DNA of 64,000 nt from Sarocladium kiliense. Taxonomy: Eukaryota > Ascomycota > Sordariomycetes > Hypocreales > Sarocladiaceae. The DNA is taken from the NCBI GenBank assembly GCA_030734395.1, contig JAUZTG010000012.1, forward strand, positions 248,001 through 312,000, read 5' to 3'. The translations under genes and the position numbers were made by a program. The notes beneath the pieces were generated by a model. That model searched no databases, had not been told where the DNA came from, and saw nothing but the letters and a program-made list of their open reading frames with translations. Position 1 is the first letter of the stretch, and each line of letters begins with the position of its first letter. This document shows positions 35,148 through 48,142 of this stretch, one piece after another.

Positions 35148-35872
35148 AATGGCATGACATGGAGGGTTGTGATCTATGGTATGTTGTGAGAATGGTTGGT
35201 GCAGTGTGCAAGGCACCTGGCAAGGCCAGCCCTGCGAGACTAGAAGCTCAGAGCTAGAGACCGATCCAACAGCTCTCCCAGTGATGAGACAATCATTTTT
35301 ACAACATTTGCAAATGATAAGATCGAACGCTGTATGGTCGTGGTCGGTATTGGCTGGTATGTGCAAGGCTGTTCAGAAATTTAAGGTTCTGCCCCTCCAT
35401 TGCTCTACTTTTACTGTCTACACCACATACACTTCACCAGTGCCCGCACAACCTCTACGGACCGATCGCAACAAGTTAAAGATTTTGATTCACCTTCTAT
35501 AGGACAGATAGGCTTGACGTCCAGAGAGCTGGCTCTTGTTTTATTTTCATCCCGTCGCCAACTGCGACACACTGTGCCTTCATCCGGCAAGTAGTCATCA
35601 AAAGACAAAACGAAAAGATTCCAAGCGCACCAAAGTCGGGCTCTTGCACTTTTGCTGAGCGTTACGAACAGCAGAGACAGACCCGTCCGTATAGAAACCT
35701 TCCAGCACGTCCGATAACCAGATGCTCACAGGCAAGTGTTGTTCAAATTGTCAAGAGAAGTCGTCAAAATGATCTTAGCCACCAGACAACTCCCACCCCC
35801 GCATCGAGACGGTGGGGGTTTGCAGGCTAGAGCACTGGCAAAGTGCGCGTGTGAGGTTGTGGCACCGAGTCT
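35148..35872. other. Intergenic region upstream of RRN7
   Basis: No gene supported. It holds the RRN7 promoter and the eIF5A 3' UTR. Short frames here match nothing. Confidence 0.4.
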
Positions 35873-36865
35873 TTAACCCTGCTTGGGAGCCTCCTTGGCC
35901 TCAACGGCGGCCTGCTCACCCATGGAGGTAAGAATGACGACGTCTGGAGAAGGGTCAGCTTTCCGTGATCCAGGACATTCGGGGCGTTGGGAGATATCAT
36001 ACTGGTGTCCTTCTCCTCGGTGGTGAAGAGCTTGGTGATCTTCTCACCAACCTCACCATCGGGCATCTTGACATCATCCTTGGTGTCACCGTCATCGTTC
36101 ATGAGGGAGAGGAAACCGTCGTCAGAGATGTCGAGCTGGAAAATTGTATCAGTTCATCGTTCTGACAGGAATAGAGTATCACAACACCCCAGGGCGTCAG
36201 AACGTGCGGACCACTTACAAGCTGGTACTCACGGCGGGTGACGTGAGGGACATCCATGTTGTGAGTAGAGGGAGACAGATCCTCGTACTTCTTGCTGGTG
36301 AAGATGTCGATGGCGACAAGGTGGACCTTGGCGTGACCGTGCTTGCCAGTCTTGGAGGTAGACATGTCGACGATCTTGCAGGGGCGGCCCTTGATGACGA
36401 CGAAACCGTTCTTGCGCAGAGCAGAGCACTGCATGGGGAAGGTCAGCGACGCACCGGCGTCAGCCGTGTCGAAGGTAAGCTCATGCTGTGAGAAAGATGG
36501 TTAGTACATCGATTTTCGAGATGCAACAACCACCGACACCGCGGGGTGGGCAAAAAAGGCGGGCACTCTGTCGCAAGACCACCCCTTCTGCATCCCAACG
36601 AAGCCACTTGGCCATCTCGCCTCTCGAGGAGAATAACAAAGTCGATTGTCCATCAATGCCTCCTCTGATTCTCGGCCAGATACCGTTATATCGGTGATGG
36701 GCGCATGGTGCGGGGTGGTGTCGGGCGCTGCGACCCGGGACATGGCGCGCAAAAATAATCACGAGAAATGGTGCGGGCACAACAGCACTGTAGGCAGCTG
36801 GGGGTCCGCGGGGTAGGTATAAGGTCGGAGACGTGAGGAGAAGGACTTACCTCGTTGTCAGCCAT
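35873..36865 (-). CDS. TIF51A: Translation factor eIF5A
   Basis: Four exons: 36851-36865, 36219-36485, 36003-36135 and 35873-35943, encoding 161 residues. eIF5A relieves ribosome stalling (for example at polyproline) and stimulates termination. It is the only protein known to carry hypusine. Landmarks are TFPMQCSALRKNGFVVIKGR, the hypusination loop STSKTGKHGHAK with the target at Lys53, and the C-terminal OB domain (HVTRREYQLLDISDDGF, GEVGEKITKLF). The first coding exon has only five codons (MADNE) and is followed by a 365-nt intron, the longest in the window, a layout common in highly expressed fungal translation genes. The terminal exon encodes VVILTSMGEQAAVEAKEAPK. Confidence 0.97.
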
Positions 36866-37762
36866 GGTGAATGATTTTGCCGCTTGCAAGAGACCGGATT
36901 CGTCGAAGGAATGAAGCAATGAAAATGGAGAGAAGGGAAGGGAATTGGTGGACTTGATCGAGTGGTGGATGGAGAGGAGGAAAGAAATTCGAGGTGGGTG
37001 GCAGGCGAAGGAGAGAGAGAGGCGGGGCTCGAGGGAGGGGCGAGTCTGCCGTCCCAGTCCCAGTGAGGCCCGTCTGAATCTGTCCCACAACAGGCAGTTC
37101 GCTGGCCGTCTCGCACTGGGCTGGAGCGTCGTCGCGGGGGGTCCAAGGCGCAGGTCGTGCTGGTTTTTACAGCGCCACGCTGCTGTGGTGTAGTGCATGC
37201 AGGAGTGCTTTAGCGGGTTCAGGGCACTCGACCAGTGGCTAGAGTTTTTTCCAGACGCCGTGATTGGACAGCGGTAACCGATTGGGACGACAGATGTGCC
37301 CCACCGACTGTGGCTATCACTACTACACCCCGAGATGTGAACAAGGACACTCAAGCTGAGCATAACTTGTCCTCCTGCAAAGGGAATACTTCTTCCTTCA
37401 TTGGCTGACGCATGCCCCGAAATAATGTTGCAGATTGTCTCGGCATGCCTTACACGAGATCTGTCGTAACCTCTGGCGTCTACCTGCAGCCGAGAAAGCT
37501 TCGGAAAGCCACCTCCCACAATGACACCGCCACAGCCCTCAGCCCAGCCACATCCCCAGAGCCAATGGACTAATTCAGCCACACGACTGGAGGACAACCT
37601 TGCTCCTTAGAGCTTCCCCCATGAACAGCTGTCGTGACAGCTGGCCAGCTCTTTGACTGTAGACCACTTGCGCCGAGTTACGCAACCTCGACAATGATAC
37701 GCACGACAACATCTGCGAAACTTTAAGTCATCATTTGAACATTTTGCCCCCATCTAGCCGCC
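36866..37762. other. Divergent promoter region of eIF5A and VPS52
   Basis: No gene supported. The first 150 bp form the eIF5A leader, which is pyrimidine-rich on the minus strand. Confidence 0.45.
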
Positions 37763-39895
37763 ATGTGGCTTGATCGGCTGGCCGCCGGAGCCGCCGCTTC
37801 GGGGCCAGCTACACCACAGCCAGGGAGCCGGCCATACTCCCCAGCACCGAGACGAACATCCAGCAACCTCAGCCCTTACGTCACTTCACAACGTGGACAT
37901 TCTCCACGTGCATCTTCGCTTTCTCTTGTCTCCAATGACTCGACAACATCCCTTCTCACCGGTAATCGAAGACCAAACGGCTCAGGGTTGCGACAAGCGT
38001 CAAACGTCGAGCGTCCTCCCGACCCATTGATCGTGCTGGATAAGCTCCTCGATGTCCCGTCTGAGAACGGGTTCAGGTCTCGTGATAAGGTTGGAGGAAT
38101 AACTGAGGACGACCTCGACTTCAACGCCGACTTTGGCGGTCTGTCCCTGCAGGAGCTGGCAGCACAGGTCGAGGATGCTGAAGGCAGCGAGTCGCAAGCA
38201 CCCCGTCGCCTGCAGACCGCTGAGGACTGTCAGTAGCTGCGCGATTACCTTTGGAAACTTATCGACTGACAAGCCTGGCAGACGAAAAGGAGCGCACCAA
38301 GTTCGAGGATCTGCATAGATCTATCACAGCTTGCGACGATGTCCTCCACTCTGTTGAAGATAACCTAGCCAACTTTCGCAATGATCTCGCCATTGTCTCC
38401 GCCGATATCGAATCGCTACAAGATCGCTCGACCGCCCTGAACAATCGACTTGAAAATAGGCAAAAGGTTGAGAAGGCCTTGGGGCCATTGGTCGAGGAGC
38501 TGAGCGTGTCTCCAGAGATCATTACCAAGATCGCCGAAGGTCATGTCGACGAGACCTGGGCAAAGATGCTTGCCGAAATCGATAAACGAGCTGCAGCACA
38601 CAAGAAGCGATCCTCGGAACCAGAAGAAATGAAAGCATCAGGAGATCTTGGCCCTTTGTTGGAAAAGCTCACACTTAAGGTATGTCACCATATTGACACG
38701 ATCTAGCCGTTGGTTCATTTCACTGACCACCTTGTGGCAGGCAATTGAGCGAATACGAGATTTTCTGGTCGCGCAGATCAAAGCATTACGATCGCCTCAT
38801 ATTAATGCGCAGATCATTCAGCAGCAAAGCTTCCTCCGCTTTCGAGATCTTTACACATTCCTTCACAAGCATCACAGTCAACTGGCAGACGAGATTGCGT
38901 TAGCCTACATGAATACCATGAGATGGTACTATCTCAATCAGTTCAGTAGATACGAAAAAGCTCTTGGAAAGATCAAGCTGCATATTCTAGACAAGAACGA
39001 CGCCCTGGGCCATGACGAAACTACTCGAAAGGCGACTGTGCTCTCAGGGGCTCGAGGAGCTGCTGCGACCCCACACGATGCGTTCAACCTTGGTCGACGA
39101 ATCGACATGCTCAAGACAAAGAGTCACGCGGCTCTCTCTTCATATCTTGCCGAGGAGGATACAGCGACGCACTACCTTGAAGTCCCTTTCCGGAACTTCA
39201 ACTTGGCACTTATCGATAATGCGACGGCCGAGTATACCTTCCTTGCTACTTTCTTCGCGCCGTCATTATCGTTTGCTCGTATCTCGAGGAACTTCAACTA
39301 CATTTTCGAGCCAACCTTCGAACTCGGGCAAACGCTGTCCAAGACGCTAGTGTCTGAGACGTACGATGCGTTGGGTCTACTTCTATGTATTAGGTTGAAT
39401 CAGCACTTTGCCTTCGACTTGCAACGTCGCAAGGTACCAGCTGTCGATGGATATGTGAATGGCACTAATATGCTGCTTTGGCCGAGGCTGCAAGTGATCA
39501 TTGACCGGCATTGCGAATCGGTCCGGCAGCTTACGAATGCCTTGCCCTCCAAGCCCCCAAACCGCTCGGCGGCAGAAGTAGCAAAGATGACCACAGCACC
39601 GCACATGGTCACGCAGCGCTTTGGACAGCTTCTGCAAGGCTTTTTGGCACTCTCTGCTGAAGGGGGTGATGACGAGCCCGTTGTCGCCAGTTTACGACGC
39701 GTCCGCACAGATGTCGAGACTTTCTTGACCCGGCAGAGTCAAATGTATGGTAGTGATAAGCGCAAGAGCCAGCGCTTCCTCTACAATAACTATTCCCTGA
39801 TCTTGACCATCGTTGGGGATGAGGTTGGCAAGTTGGCGGAAGAGCAGCAAGCGCATTTCGAAGAACTGAAGGAGGTCTATCAGGAGAAAGCTTAA
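37763..39895 (+). CDS. VPS52: GARP/EARP tethering-complex subunit Vps52
   Basis: Three exons: 37763-38228, 38282-38679 and 38741-39895, encoding 672 residues. Vps52 (Sac2 family) is a subunit of the GARP complex, which tethers endosome-derived vesicles at the trans-Golgi. The N-terminus (about 110 residues) is Ser/Pro-rich. A coiled-coil N-terminal region follows: KFEDLHRSITACDDVLHSVE and DLAIVSADIESLQDRSTALN, a conserved pattern of the family. The Vps52/Sac2 core includes IRDFLVAQIKALRSPHINAQ, IIQQQSFLRFRDLYTFLHKH and YMNTMRWYYLNQFSRYEKAL. The C-terminal half is helical and ends with YNNYSLILTIVGDEVGKLAE. Length is close to that of other fungal Vps52 proteins. Confidence 0.93.
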
Positions 39896-40138
39896 AGCGG
39901 GAGCTGGCCTCAGCTTTCGAGCTGCTGAGCTACGATGATTTCATCTCAAAGCGGCAATGGGTTGCATGTACGGCGTTTGGGATATACCGGGTCATACAGA
40001 AAAGGGGGCCTTAGGTTAGATCTTGAGATCAACTAGGGTTCATCAATCTTCCATTCTAGTCTACAAGACATCCTATGCCAAATGACGCCTGTGCGTCCCT
40101 TTGCGCGTGCAAGCTCATGATTCTTACTAATGCCCAGT

Positions 40139-41515
40139 CTATCGCGCAAATAAGGCAAATACATAGTTGAGCACCGCTGGATTACGGCGCAAGTAGAAGG
40201 CCACCAAGCCTACGGCGATGGTCATGCCCATGGCTCTGGCTGGTCTGCGATATGACCAGAGCGTCTTCAACGCCCTAAGCTTCATTTCATCCCAACGTAT
40301 CTCCTTGGCTTGTTGCTCAAAATATTCTCGACCGCTGGCCATAGTCTGCTGGTCGCTATGGTCGACATCTCGAGCTGTCTTTAGCACGCTGGCGCTGGAT
40401 ATTGATCGCCAGGCTGGAAGCTTTTCGGGAGGGAAGCGGTTGAACAGCGCAACTGAATCGAGGATGAGTTGGTCTAGGTCCATGTTGGGAGGGACCTTTC
40501 CCAAGATGACGTGAAGAATATCAGGCTCCTCGATCTCGAGGATCTCATCCTGGCGGTCAATGACTATTTGGGCAAACAGGTACAAGCTGAAGGCAGGTTC
40601 CCTGGCCAAAAGCACGTCGAACAACCGCGCAATATCATGATACCGCTCAATATTGTGAGCAAACATAGTTAGCGTGCCTGACAAGGCATAGAAAGGTTCT
40701 ACGCCCTCAAGATGACGCCACAGCTTCGGTGCTGCCTGTCTGACGATATCTGGCAACAGTCTAAGCTGGGCAATGCTCGGGGCCAGGGTTGGAAGCATGA
40801 AATCGCGGATGCGGAGAACGGAGAGACGGGAGACGGCGGGTACACTTGAGTCTAGACCCAGGACGAGGAGGAAGACCTGGCAAATATCGTGGTAGCCTTG
40901 GAAATAACCAAGGTAGGGGTACCGACGGAGAACTTGTACAATCAGGGAGGACAGCTCGGTCCGGTTTCGTTCTAATTGGGCATCAGACTGGTCTTTTAGG
41001 CGTCAGTTTGAGATCGAAGAGCATTGTGACCGAGGTCTTACCTTGTGGATAGTAGACGAAGGACCGTTTGACATCTAGATCAACCTGGTCCTCGTCCTTG
41101 TGTGGAGGGAGATCCTGCCACCGGGTCTCCTTCTCCGTGATGGCATTATGTTCTTTCTCAGACAATCCAGCTGTCCCATCGGTCGACACGCCTAGAAGGA
41201 TTGGCCCTAATATGGAGTTATCAGCATGCAGCGTGCGTGGAAAGACTTCCGTTTACACTTACATGCTCGTCTCCTGACGTGGTCGGACAGAAACCCGCCT
41301 GCCGTCTCAGCAAGCCTCCTAAGCTGTGTGATATCATGCTTTTCGCACGCCGTTTCGATCTCGTGTATTTTCTTTTGTTTGATAGGGTCTCGTGCAATAG
41401 CCTCGTCGTCGGGCACCACTGCGCTATCCTCTGGAGGAATCGTGGCTTGGTCACTGGCGAAGCTGTCACTGGCGAAGCTGTCACTGGCGGCCAACGCCGC
41501 CTTCTCGACGTCCAT
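40139..41515 (-). CDS. TBC-domain Rab GAP, TBC1D20/Gyp8 type
   Basis: Three exons: 41263-41515, 41042-41206 and 40139-40992, encoding 423 residues. TBC proteins stimulate GTP hydrolysis by Rabs; the TBC1D20/Gyp8 branch is ER-anchored and acts on Rab1/Ypt1-type GTPases. The TBC core runs from the N-terminal helix (IHEIETACEKHDITQLRRLA) through AWPILLGVSTDG, the arginine-finger region DLDVKRSFVYYP, the glutamine-finger motif YFQGYHDICQVFLLVLG, and FYALSGTLTMFAHNIERYHD. A C-terminal hydrophobic anchor, AMGMTIAVGLVAFYL, matches the branch. The N-terminus contains a 15-bp tandem repeat encoding SDSFASDSFASD. Both catalytic finger residues appear present. Confidence 0.88.
41451..41490. repeat. 15-bp in-frame tandem repeat in the Rab-GAP N-terminus
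   Basis: TCACTGGCGAAGCTG is repeated at 41451 and 41466, with a third partial copy at 41481. Because the unit is 15 bp, copy-number change would keep the frame and add or remove five residues. Confidence 0.9.
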
Positions 41516-42687
41516 GGCCGAATAGAGAGGTTATGAATAGTTGTGTGGCACAGGACAGAGCATAGCTAGATTTGGAACTCGTATATGAAAGTCGGTGTGG
41601 CTCAAGGCGTGTTCGTATTGGCTTTCGATGATCGACGTCGGCTTCGGGAGCTCGTGCAGCTGAGCTCGTGGGGGAGGAGCGCTAGATGGGTGACGACACG
41701 AGGTTGATAGCAGTTTGTATGGTGGCACAATGAGATGCCGGTGTTTTGCGGCGTGACAAAAAGCTGAGGGCTGTGGTGCTGATTCACTTGTGATGTGTCA
41801 ACTGTGATGTGAGGACAGGTCACAAACCACGTCGTTGAACGCGGCGACTGCCAGAGACGCGGCACACCAGCATCGGATCGTCATGCCCCCACATTGGACC
41901 CCTGTGGTTGAGAACAACCACCATAATGGACAATTGAGATATTGAAGGGTATAATCTAGCCCTGGGCCAGCTCAGTGTCTGTAGTCCCTTGGAAAACCCG
42001 CTCTTTGGTTCCTTTCTCTTCCAGCTCCATCATTCTGCGACCTGCAGCTGGGTGGCCGGCACAGTGTGCAGGGACTGGCGAACTGTGCGGCTGAGAAGGC
42101 TCTCTCTCATGCGGTGCACCCGTGAAGGGCCACTGACTCTCCTGTTTCTGACTCCATGCTCTGTTTTACTTCTGTATCTACTGCCCGGGAACCACTCGGC
42201 TCTTTTTTGCATGTTGATTTCATTGTGCTTGCTGTAGATGCCACTGAGGCCCCCCGTTGTTCCCGCATCACCACTCCCCTCGCCTCGCGCCCAACTTCGA
42301 CTTACGCATCCACCGTAGCCACCATTGCGTCCTGCATCCTGCACCTCACTCCCCACGCCCGCATCTCTGGCCGCCACACTGCGTATGAGGATCGGACCCT
42401 TTCAAGCGGCCATCCGTACATCACTACTCGCATTTCACGAGTCGCGGGTGCTGCACTGCACCCTGGCAGAACAAGCACACCCACCCGGCGGCACTCAGGC
42501 TCGCAACTGGCGTGCCTGGCTCTCACCGGTCCAATAGCCCTGATGCCCTCCTGACAATTTTGCTTTGCTTCTCAAAAAATGCGAGCTTTGCTTGGGAATT
42601 GTCATCACGCCTAGCCATCCACTGAGAACGAGCTGCCGTTCAACTCCTCTCCTCTTCCCCTGACTCACTGAACAGAACCAGTACACC
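41516..42687. other. Divergent intergenic region
   Basis: This is the shared promoter space of the Rab GAP and the MMS1-like gene. No gene was supported: overlapping open frames at 42030-42550 on both strands are compositional, in a C-rich segment. Confidence 0.4.
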
Positions 42688-45600
42688 ATGGCTGGTTTCC
42701 AGACCAGTGTCTTTCGCGACGGCCACTGGGTCACTACCACCGTCTCGACGAAAGAGGCACTTGATGCTACGGCGAGAATTGATGCTGCCAGGGCTTTCCC
42801 TGAACAAACTCAGCCTCCTCAATGCGGTATCTTAACCCGGACTGTGGTCCCCAGCCCAGTCGCTCACTGGGTCCTCCCAATCCGTATCAGATCCAAGTCC
42901 AGGATCGACGTTGCCTTCGTCGGGGTGAGTTGATAGAGTCCATCTCCCAAACTGCGACACAGGGCGAATCTGACATCCAAATAGAGCCATGCTGTCCAAA
43001 TTAGCGAACTGAGGCGCGACGGACAGCTCATCAACGTGACTCGCAAAGATGATTTCGGCTCACGCATTTGTAATGCCGTCGTGATGGGTGATACGCCCAA
43101 CACTCCAAAAGACATCATAGGAGGCGACCAGACAAGCATCAAGATCGAGGATGCCGTGGCTTCTGATGGAGCCTCGTCGCATACGGATCCATCAACCCAA
43201 CGCAGGGTGTTGCCGCCTCAGATACTCGTGCTCTTCCTGGAGAACGGACTCCTTCTCTTCCTCTTTCTGTCGCAGAGCTCTGGCTCTACCTGGAAATTTG
43301 AAATGATGCACTATCAAACTCCTCGGGCTATCAAGAACCTTGGATTCCGTTTTGCCATTGACCCGACCTCCCGATATTTAGCAGCAGCTTCGAGCCAGAA
43401 GGCCTTCGCGATCTGGGAACTCGAGAGCCGTGAAAATATTGAAACGCAGTACGAGAAGCACGGCTTCTTCAACCCTCTGAAACCTGGCGAGAATCCCGGA
43501 GAGACAGTAAATGTTGTCCGCAGCTTCCAAGGAACTCTGTTTCATCTCGAATTCCTCTTCCCGAGAGCGGAAGACGTGGATCACATTATCTTGATGATGG
43601 TTGTGGCACGTCGCGACTGCCATGATGGCCCAGTTGCCTCCCGAGTCCTGACCTTCGACTGGATTGCTGGAGAGGATCTCGGAAGCACTATTGAGGGCGA
43701 CGGCAACGGTATCAGATTGCCGGAGCTCTGTAACATGCCACTGATGATCATCCCTCTCCGATTCAAGAACTCCTTGTGTGTGGTCTCAGAGCATTCGATC
43801 GGGGTGATCAAGAACGCAATATCTGGCTCAATGACATGTGACGATCTCATGACAGAACGACCTCCGCGCACACCACTTCATTATGGAGTCTCCGAGCCTT
43901 TGTGGGCTGCATGGGCACGGCCTATCCGTGGTGACTGGTATTGCAAGAACACAGACATCATTATGCTGGCACGCGAGGATGGCTACTTGGTTCATATCGA
44001 GGTTGATGCCTCCAACGTCGTGCCCTCAGTCACAAGCGCTGGCTGTTTGGATTCAACTATCTCTACAGGCTTTGCCATGCCTTACATCGACGATGCAGAC
44101 GCTATCATTGTAAGCGGCGATTCATCGCCTGGAGGCACTTGGAAGGTATGTTCCTACAGGATCTTCCCACCATGGAATGATCACCGACCCTGACTCCTTT
44201 AGTTATCTCCAAGAGACGATCCGGTTCGTGCCAGCACCCTTCGCAACTGGTCTCCAGTTGTCGATATCACAGCAGCTCCCTTCGTCGCCCCAACGACACC
44301 GAGCCGGCTTATCAGCGCAGCGCGAGGGCCCGAGCCCGATGCGCAGGTTCTCATCAGCGCATCCGGACGCGAAACTAAAGGCAATCTGGCTTCGCTTCGA
44401 TGGGGCCGGCAGGCGAGGATCGGCTGTGACATTGACACTGAGAGCACAATTCGACAGATCGGCGCATTTATACCACCAAACGGAAAATCTCGGCTATTGC
44501 ACATCGCGCTTGCTCTTCCAGAAACCACTTTGATACTCCAGTTCTCGGGTGACTTGACAGTGGTTAGGGCTCTAGATAGTCACGAGACGCCACTGGACCT
44601 AGAGAGTCGCACTATCAGACTACACAACACACCTGGGCAGCTCGTGCAAGTCACGGAAACCAGCATCACCCTAGTAAAGGGGAATCTGAGGTTTGTCTTC
44701 AACCCCCAAGGCGAAAACCAGCTGCTAATTCTCAACAGCATCCGAGAATCACTACAGGATCAGGGTATCTCCTGCGCAGAGCATGCCGCTTGCACCTCGG
44801 AGCATGTCGTTATATCCAGTCTAGCGAGCAGTGGTTCAACTCTATATACCTACCACATTAGCTCCGAGGGTATCACTTTGAGAAACAGCTGGCAAATAAA
44901 TGGTGAGGTGACATGTGTAGGGACGATCCCTCGAACGGCCAAAATACCAGACAATCTCGTTGTCGGTACATTGGTAGAGGGACATCCATGGCTGTCGTTC
45001 TTCACCCTCGATGGGCATTTGATTAGCAGCCAGGCGATTGTGCCTGAAGAATGTAAGCCTTGGTAGCGTATAGGAGGCCATATTTCAGCTTCACTGACAA
45101 CTCGGTAGCACCTTCCACCCAGCATGTAGGGTCTGACAACGCGCTCTACGAAGGCTACACAAGTCTGCACGTCCTCGACATGAATGATGAAAGCCTGACC
45201 CTGATAGTAGGGACATTATGGGGTAGAACCATCACCGTTGACGTGTCTCTTGAAACTGGAAAAATTGACGTTCTTCACACACGGAGACTTGGCAAATCGG
45301 CGGCTCGATTGTTCTCGCTGGGTGCTGATGGGTCAGGTCATGATTTGGTGGCGACCTGCGACGACAATCTGATATTACTTTCTGAGTATGACGATATGAC
45401 CCGAAAGCACAAGGGAGACGCCATGATTATCCCCATGAGCGATGACGATGCTGCCAGCCAACTTCCGCCCGTTCAATGCGTGACTGCGGCACCCCGAGAA
45501 CTCCAGATCGGATCCAGTTTGACACCGCTCCTCCTCCTGTCTGGATCTCGACTCCTGATTGCAGAATTGTCGTCGACCTCCAGCCTTATACCCCGGAGCA

Positions 45601-46898
45601 TACCGGTGCATGGGACGCCAACGAAAGTCATCTATTCTAATGTGTGGAAATGCTACATTGCCGCTGTCAGTGCGCAAGGGCGACCGGCGATCAAGTTCAT
45701 AGACCCATCAACTGGTCTGACGATCTCGCAACCGACGAACACTTCCCGCGAGCCCCAGGAATTCGCATCTGGGTTGGGCTCAGAGGGTGATCGAATCCTT
45801 TGCATGGAGGAGTGGGCATTTATCAAAGACGACAAACTCTTCCCCTTTGTACTGGTGGGCCTGCAGAGCGGAACACTCCTGACTCTGTCTGCAATGAATG
45901 TGGACGTCAAGACCAATTCAGGGACCGCAAGGAAAATCCAATACTGGACGAGGCACAAGAGGAAAGGCCAACCAGGAGACTCCGTTTATGCAATTCACGG
46001 CGTCAGCGATGGAATCGTGCACTGCACGGGGAACACCGTGTTTTTCGACATCCTCGAAACGCAGGAGAAGAAACTGAAGGAGGTCTCGCGTTACCCGCTC
46101 GACTCACCAGCACTGGCGCTGCAGGTTAGAGATGGTAAGCTCTTTGTCCTGACGGCGCGACACTCGCTTCTCATCCTGGATTACCGAGCGCCTCGCCAAA
46201 ATAATCCAGTCCGCCAAATGCCACTTTTGCATGCAGACAAGGCGACAAGGAGCACCATTCATATGATACCCATGAAGGTACCTTCTGCAGAACATCCGAA
46301 CTCATCCATCACAATGCTGTCTGACGCAAGCGGCAACGTCGTTGGAGTCTGGACTGCGATTGGTAAGAGAGACCAGCCACTCGAAGCAGTGTTCAGGGCG
46401 GCTTTGCCCGTGCCTATCCGCAGGTTTGTTCAGGGGCGATGCAGGCCACCTTGGTATGAGCAGAAAGAGCCAGGGTTATTTGGATCCGTGCGGTCCACTG
46501 ACGACGGCACCGATACATTCGGCGTATCTCTGGACGGGGCTTTGTATCATTTCACCATCCTAACGGATGACCTCTGGCAGTTGTTGAGATTCATACAGTA
46601 CCACGCGGAGAGAACGGCTGGCTTGAGCCCAGCTGCGTGCCTCAGGGTGACTACGAGTCCAGAAGATGATGAAAGGCGCCGCCACATTGATGGGGATCTT
46701 ATGGCGCGGTGTTTGAGGAGCAGAGGGATTGAGGGGATGATGGTTCTGCCTGAAGTTCGCAGCAATCTGTTTAAGCTTTTGGACAAGATTGAGACTGGTG
46801 CTCTTACGAAAGACTTCAAAGACGACTTGGAACATGGAGAAAAGTACTTCGAGCTCGTGTACCGCATTCTTGAGTACCTGGATACGCCAGTTCTATGA
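42688..46898 (+). CDS. DDB1/CPSF-A/MMS1-like multi-propeller protein
   Basis: Four exons: 42688-42924, 42985-44145, 44203-45052 and 45109-46898, encoding 1345 residues starting MAGFQTSVFRDGHW. Length, beta-strand-rich character and the N-terminal entry (VAHWVLPIRIRSKSRIDVAF, then HAVQISELRRDGQL) fit the MMS1_N/CPSF_A superfamily, whose members (Mms1, DDB1, Rse1, Cft1) build three seven-bladed propellers. Blade-like strands recur (ILVLFLENGLLLFLFLSQSS, TLILQFSGDLTVVRAL, SLTLIVGTLWGRTITVDVSL, FVLVGLQSGTLLTLSAMNV). The C-terminus is helical (LPEVRSNLFKLLDKIETG, YFELVYRILEYLDTPVL), as in the CPSF-A C-terminal domain. Rse1 and Cft1 are usually better conserved, so an Mms1-type adaptor of a Cul4/Rtt101 ubiquitin ligase is my best guess, as inference only. 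Confidence 0.7.
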
Positions 46899-48142
46899 GG
46901 GACACGCGAACGGAAGAGGAGAAGCAGGGTGAATGGAGCAAGGTGAAAGATGGGCCGTCACGAATCATGACTTACGCCTTGGAATGTATCGTGCAGCCTG
47001 GGGTTTGCAAACATAAGTCTAGGTGCGGGTGCGGCAAAGGATTGGTAGGGAGACATACGATTGGGTTTGGACATTGAAGTATAGATTAGGAATATGTTAC
47101 GAAGCTCATGACTCACTTGGATATGCAAATCTTTGAAGCTTGGACATAAATGTGGTCGTATTTTAGATGGCGTTCGAGGCACAAATGTGAATCACATGCT
47201 GGCTAAGACAGGCGTGATGTTGTAGCAGTGCCTGAGCCACGACACGTTCGAGGGTGCCAGGAAGGGTCACCACGGTCTGGTGACACAGCATTGCGGCCTT
47301 TTCTTGAGTGACGTTTGACGAGGCTTCGAAGATGGAGATTCAAGAAGAATTTGTTGGATTCTGGGTATGAGGTTGTGGCTGCTATTTCCCAGGCGATGAT
47401 GTACCTTGATGGAGGGGCATTAGTGATGTGCTGCCTGCAGCCGAAGCCAGGGCCGTCTCGGAGGCAGTGGTACAATATCAATGTAGGTGGAAGCTTGGGA
47501 GCATGATGCATCCAAGGCAGACCTTTAAAAGTACCTACCATGGGTCTACATATTCTCAGACAAAATTATGCTCCTCGTATGAAAACAACCACCGTCCAGC
47601 ACTTGGGCCACCGAGACGAACGGGTGCAACTCGCTGAGAAATAGCATCCTTATCACTGAATGCCCCGCCTCGAATCCGTCGCTGATAAACTCGTTTTCCC
47701 CGCGACACCACCTGAGAAAGGTACGTCCACCAGACACACCACATAGCCCAACCCAACCCACTCAACCACCACCGAACCGCCACCATCATCATCGTGGCCT
47801 CCGCCCAAATTTTTCCCCTCCTCGCTTTTCCCCTTTCTCCCCATCCCTGTCTTCCTTCACGGAAAATTGAAAATTGCCCTTTTTCGAGCGGCAACCCGTC
47901 GTGTGTGGAATCCGTCGTATCACTGTTGACTGTGAACCTCTCTTTGACGCTTCTGTGCCCCGCGCAAGCGCACGCACAACCACGGTCCCTTCCCACCCAA
48001 CACAGACTGGTCGTACTCTTGAGTGAGCTGCGATCCTTCGACAAAAGTCTTTACCCCCACGTCAAGATTACGTATCGACTCGGACACGGAATAGAACACT
48101 ACGAAACGAAAGCCACGGCCAGATCTCGAACATCGATCCACC
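46899..48142. other. Intergenic region and eIF5B leader
   Basis: No gene supported. From about 47800 to 47880 the plus strand is a long pyrimidine tract (CCCTTTCTCCCC-like), typical of the core promoter or leader of a highly expressed fungal gene, here eIF5B. Confidence 0.45.
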
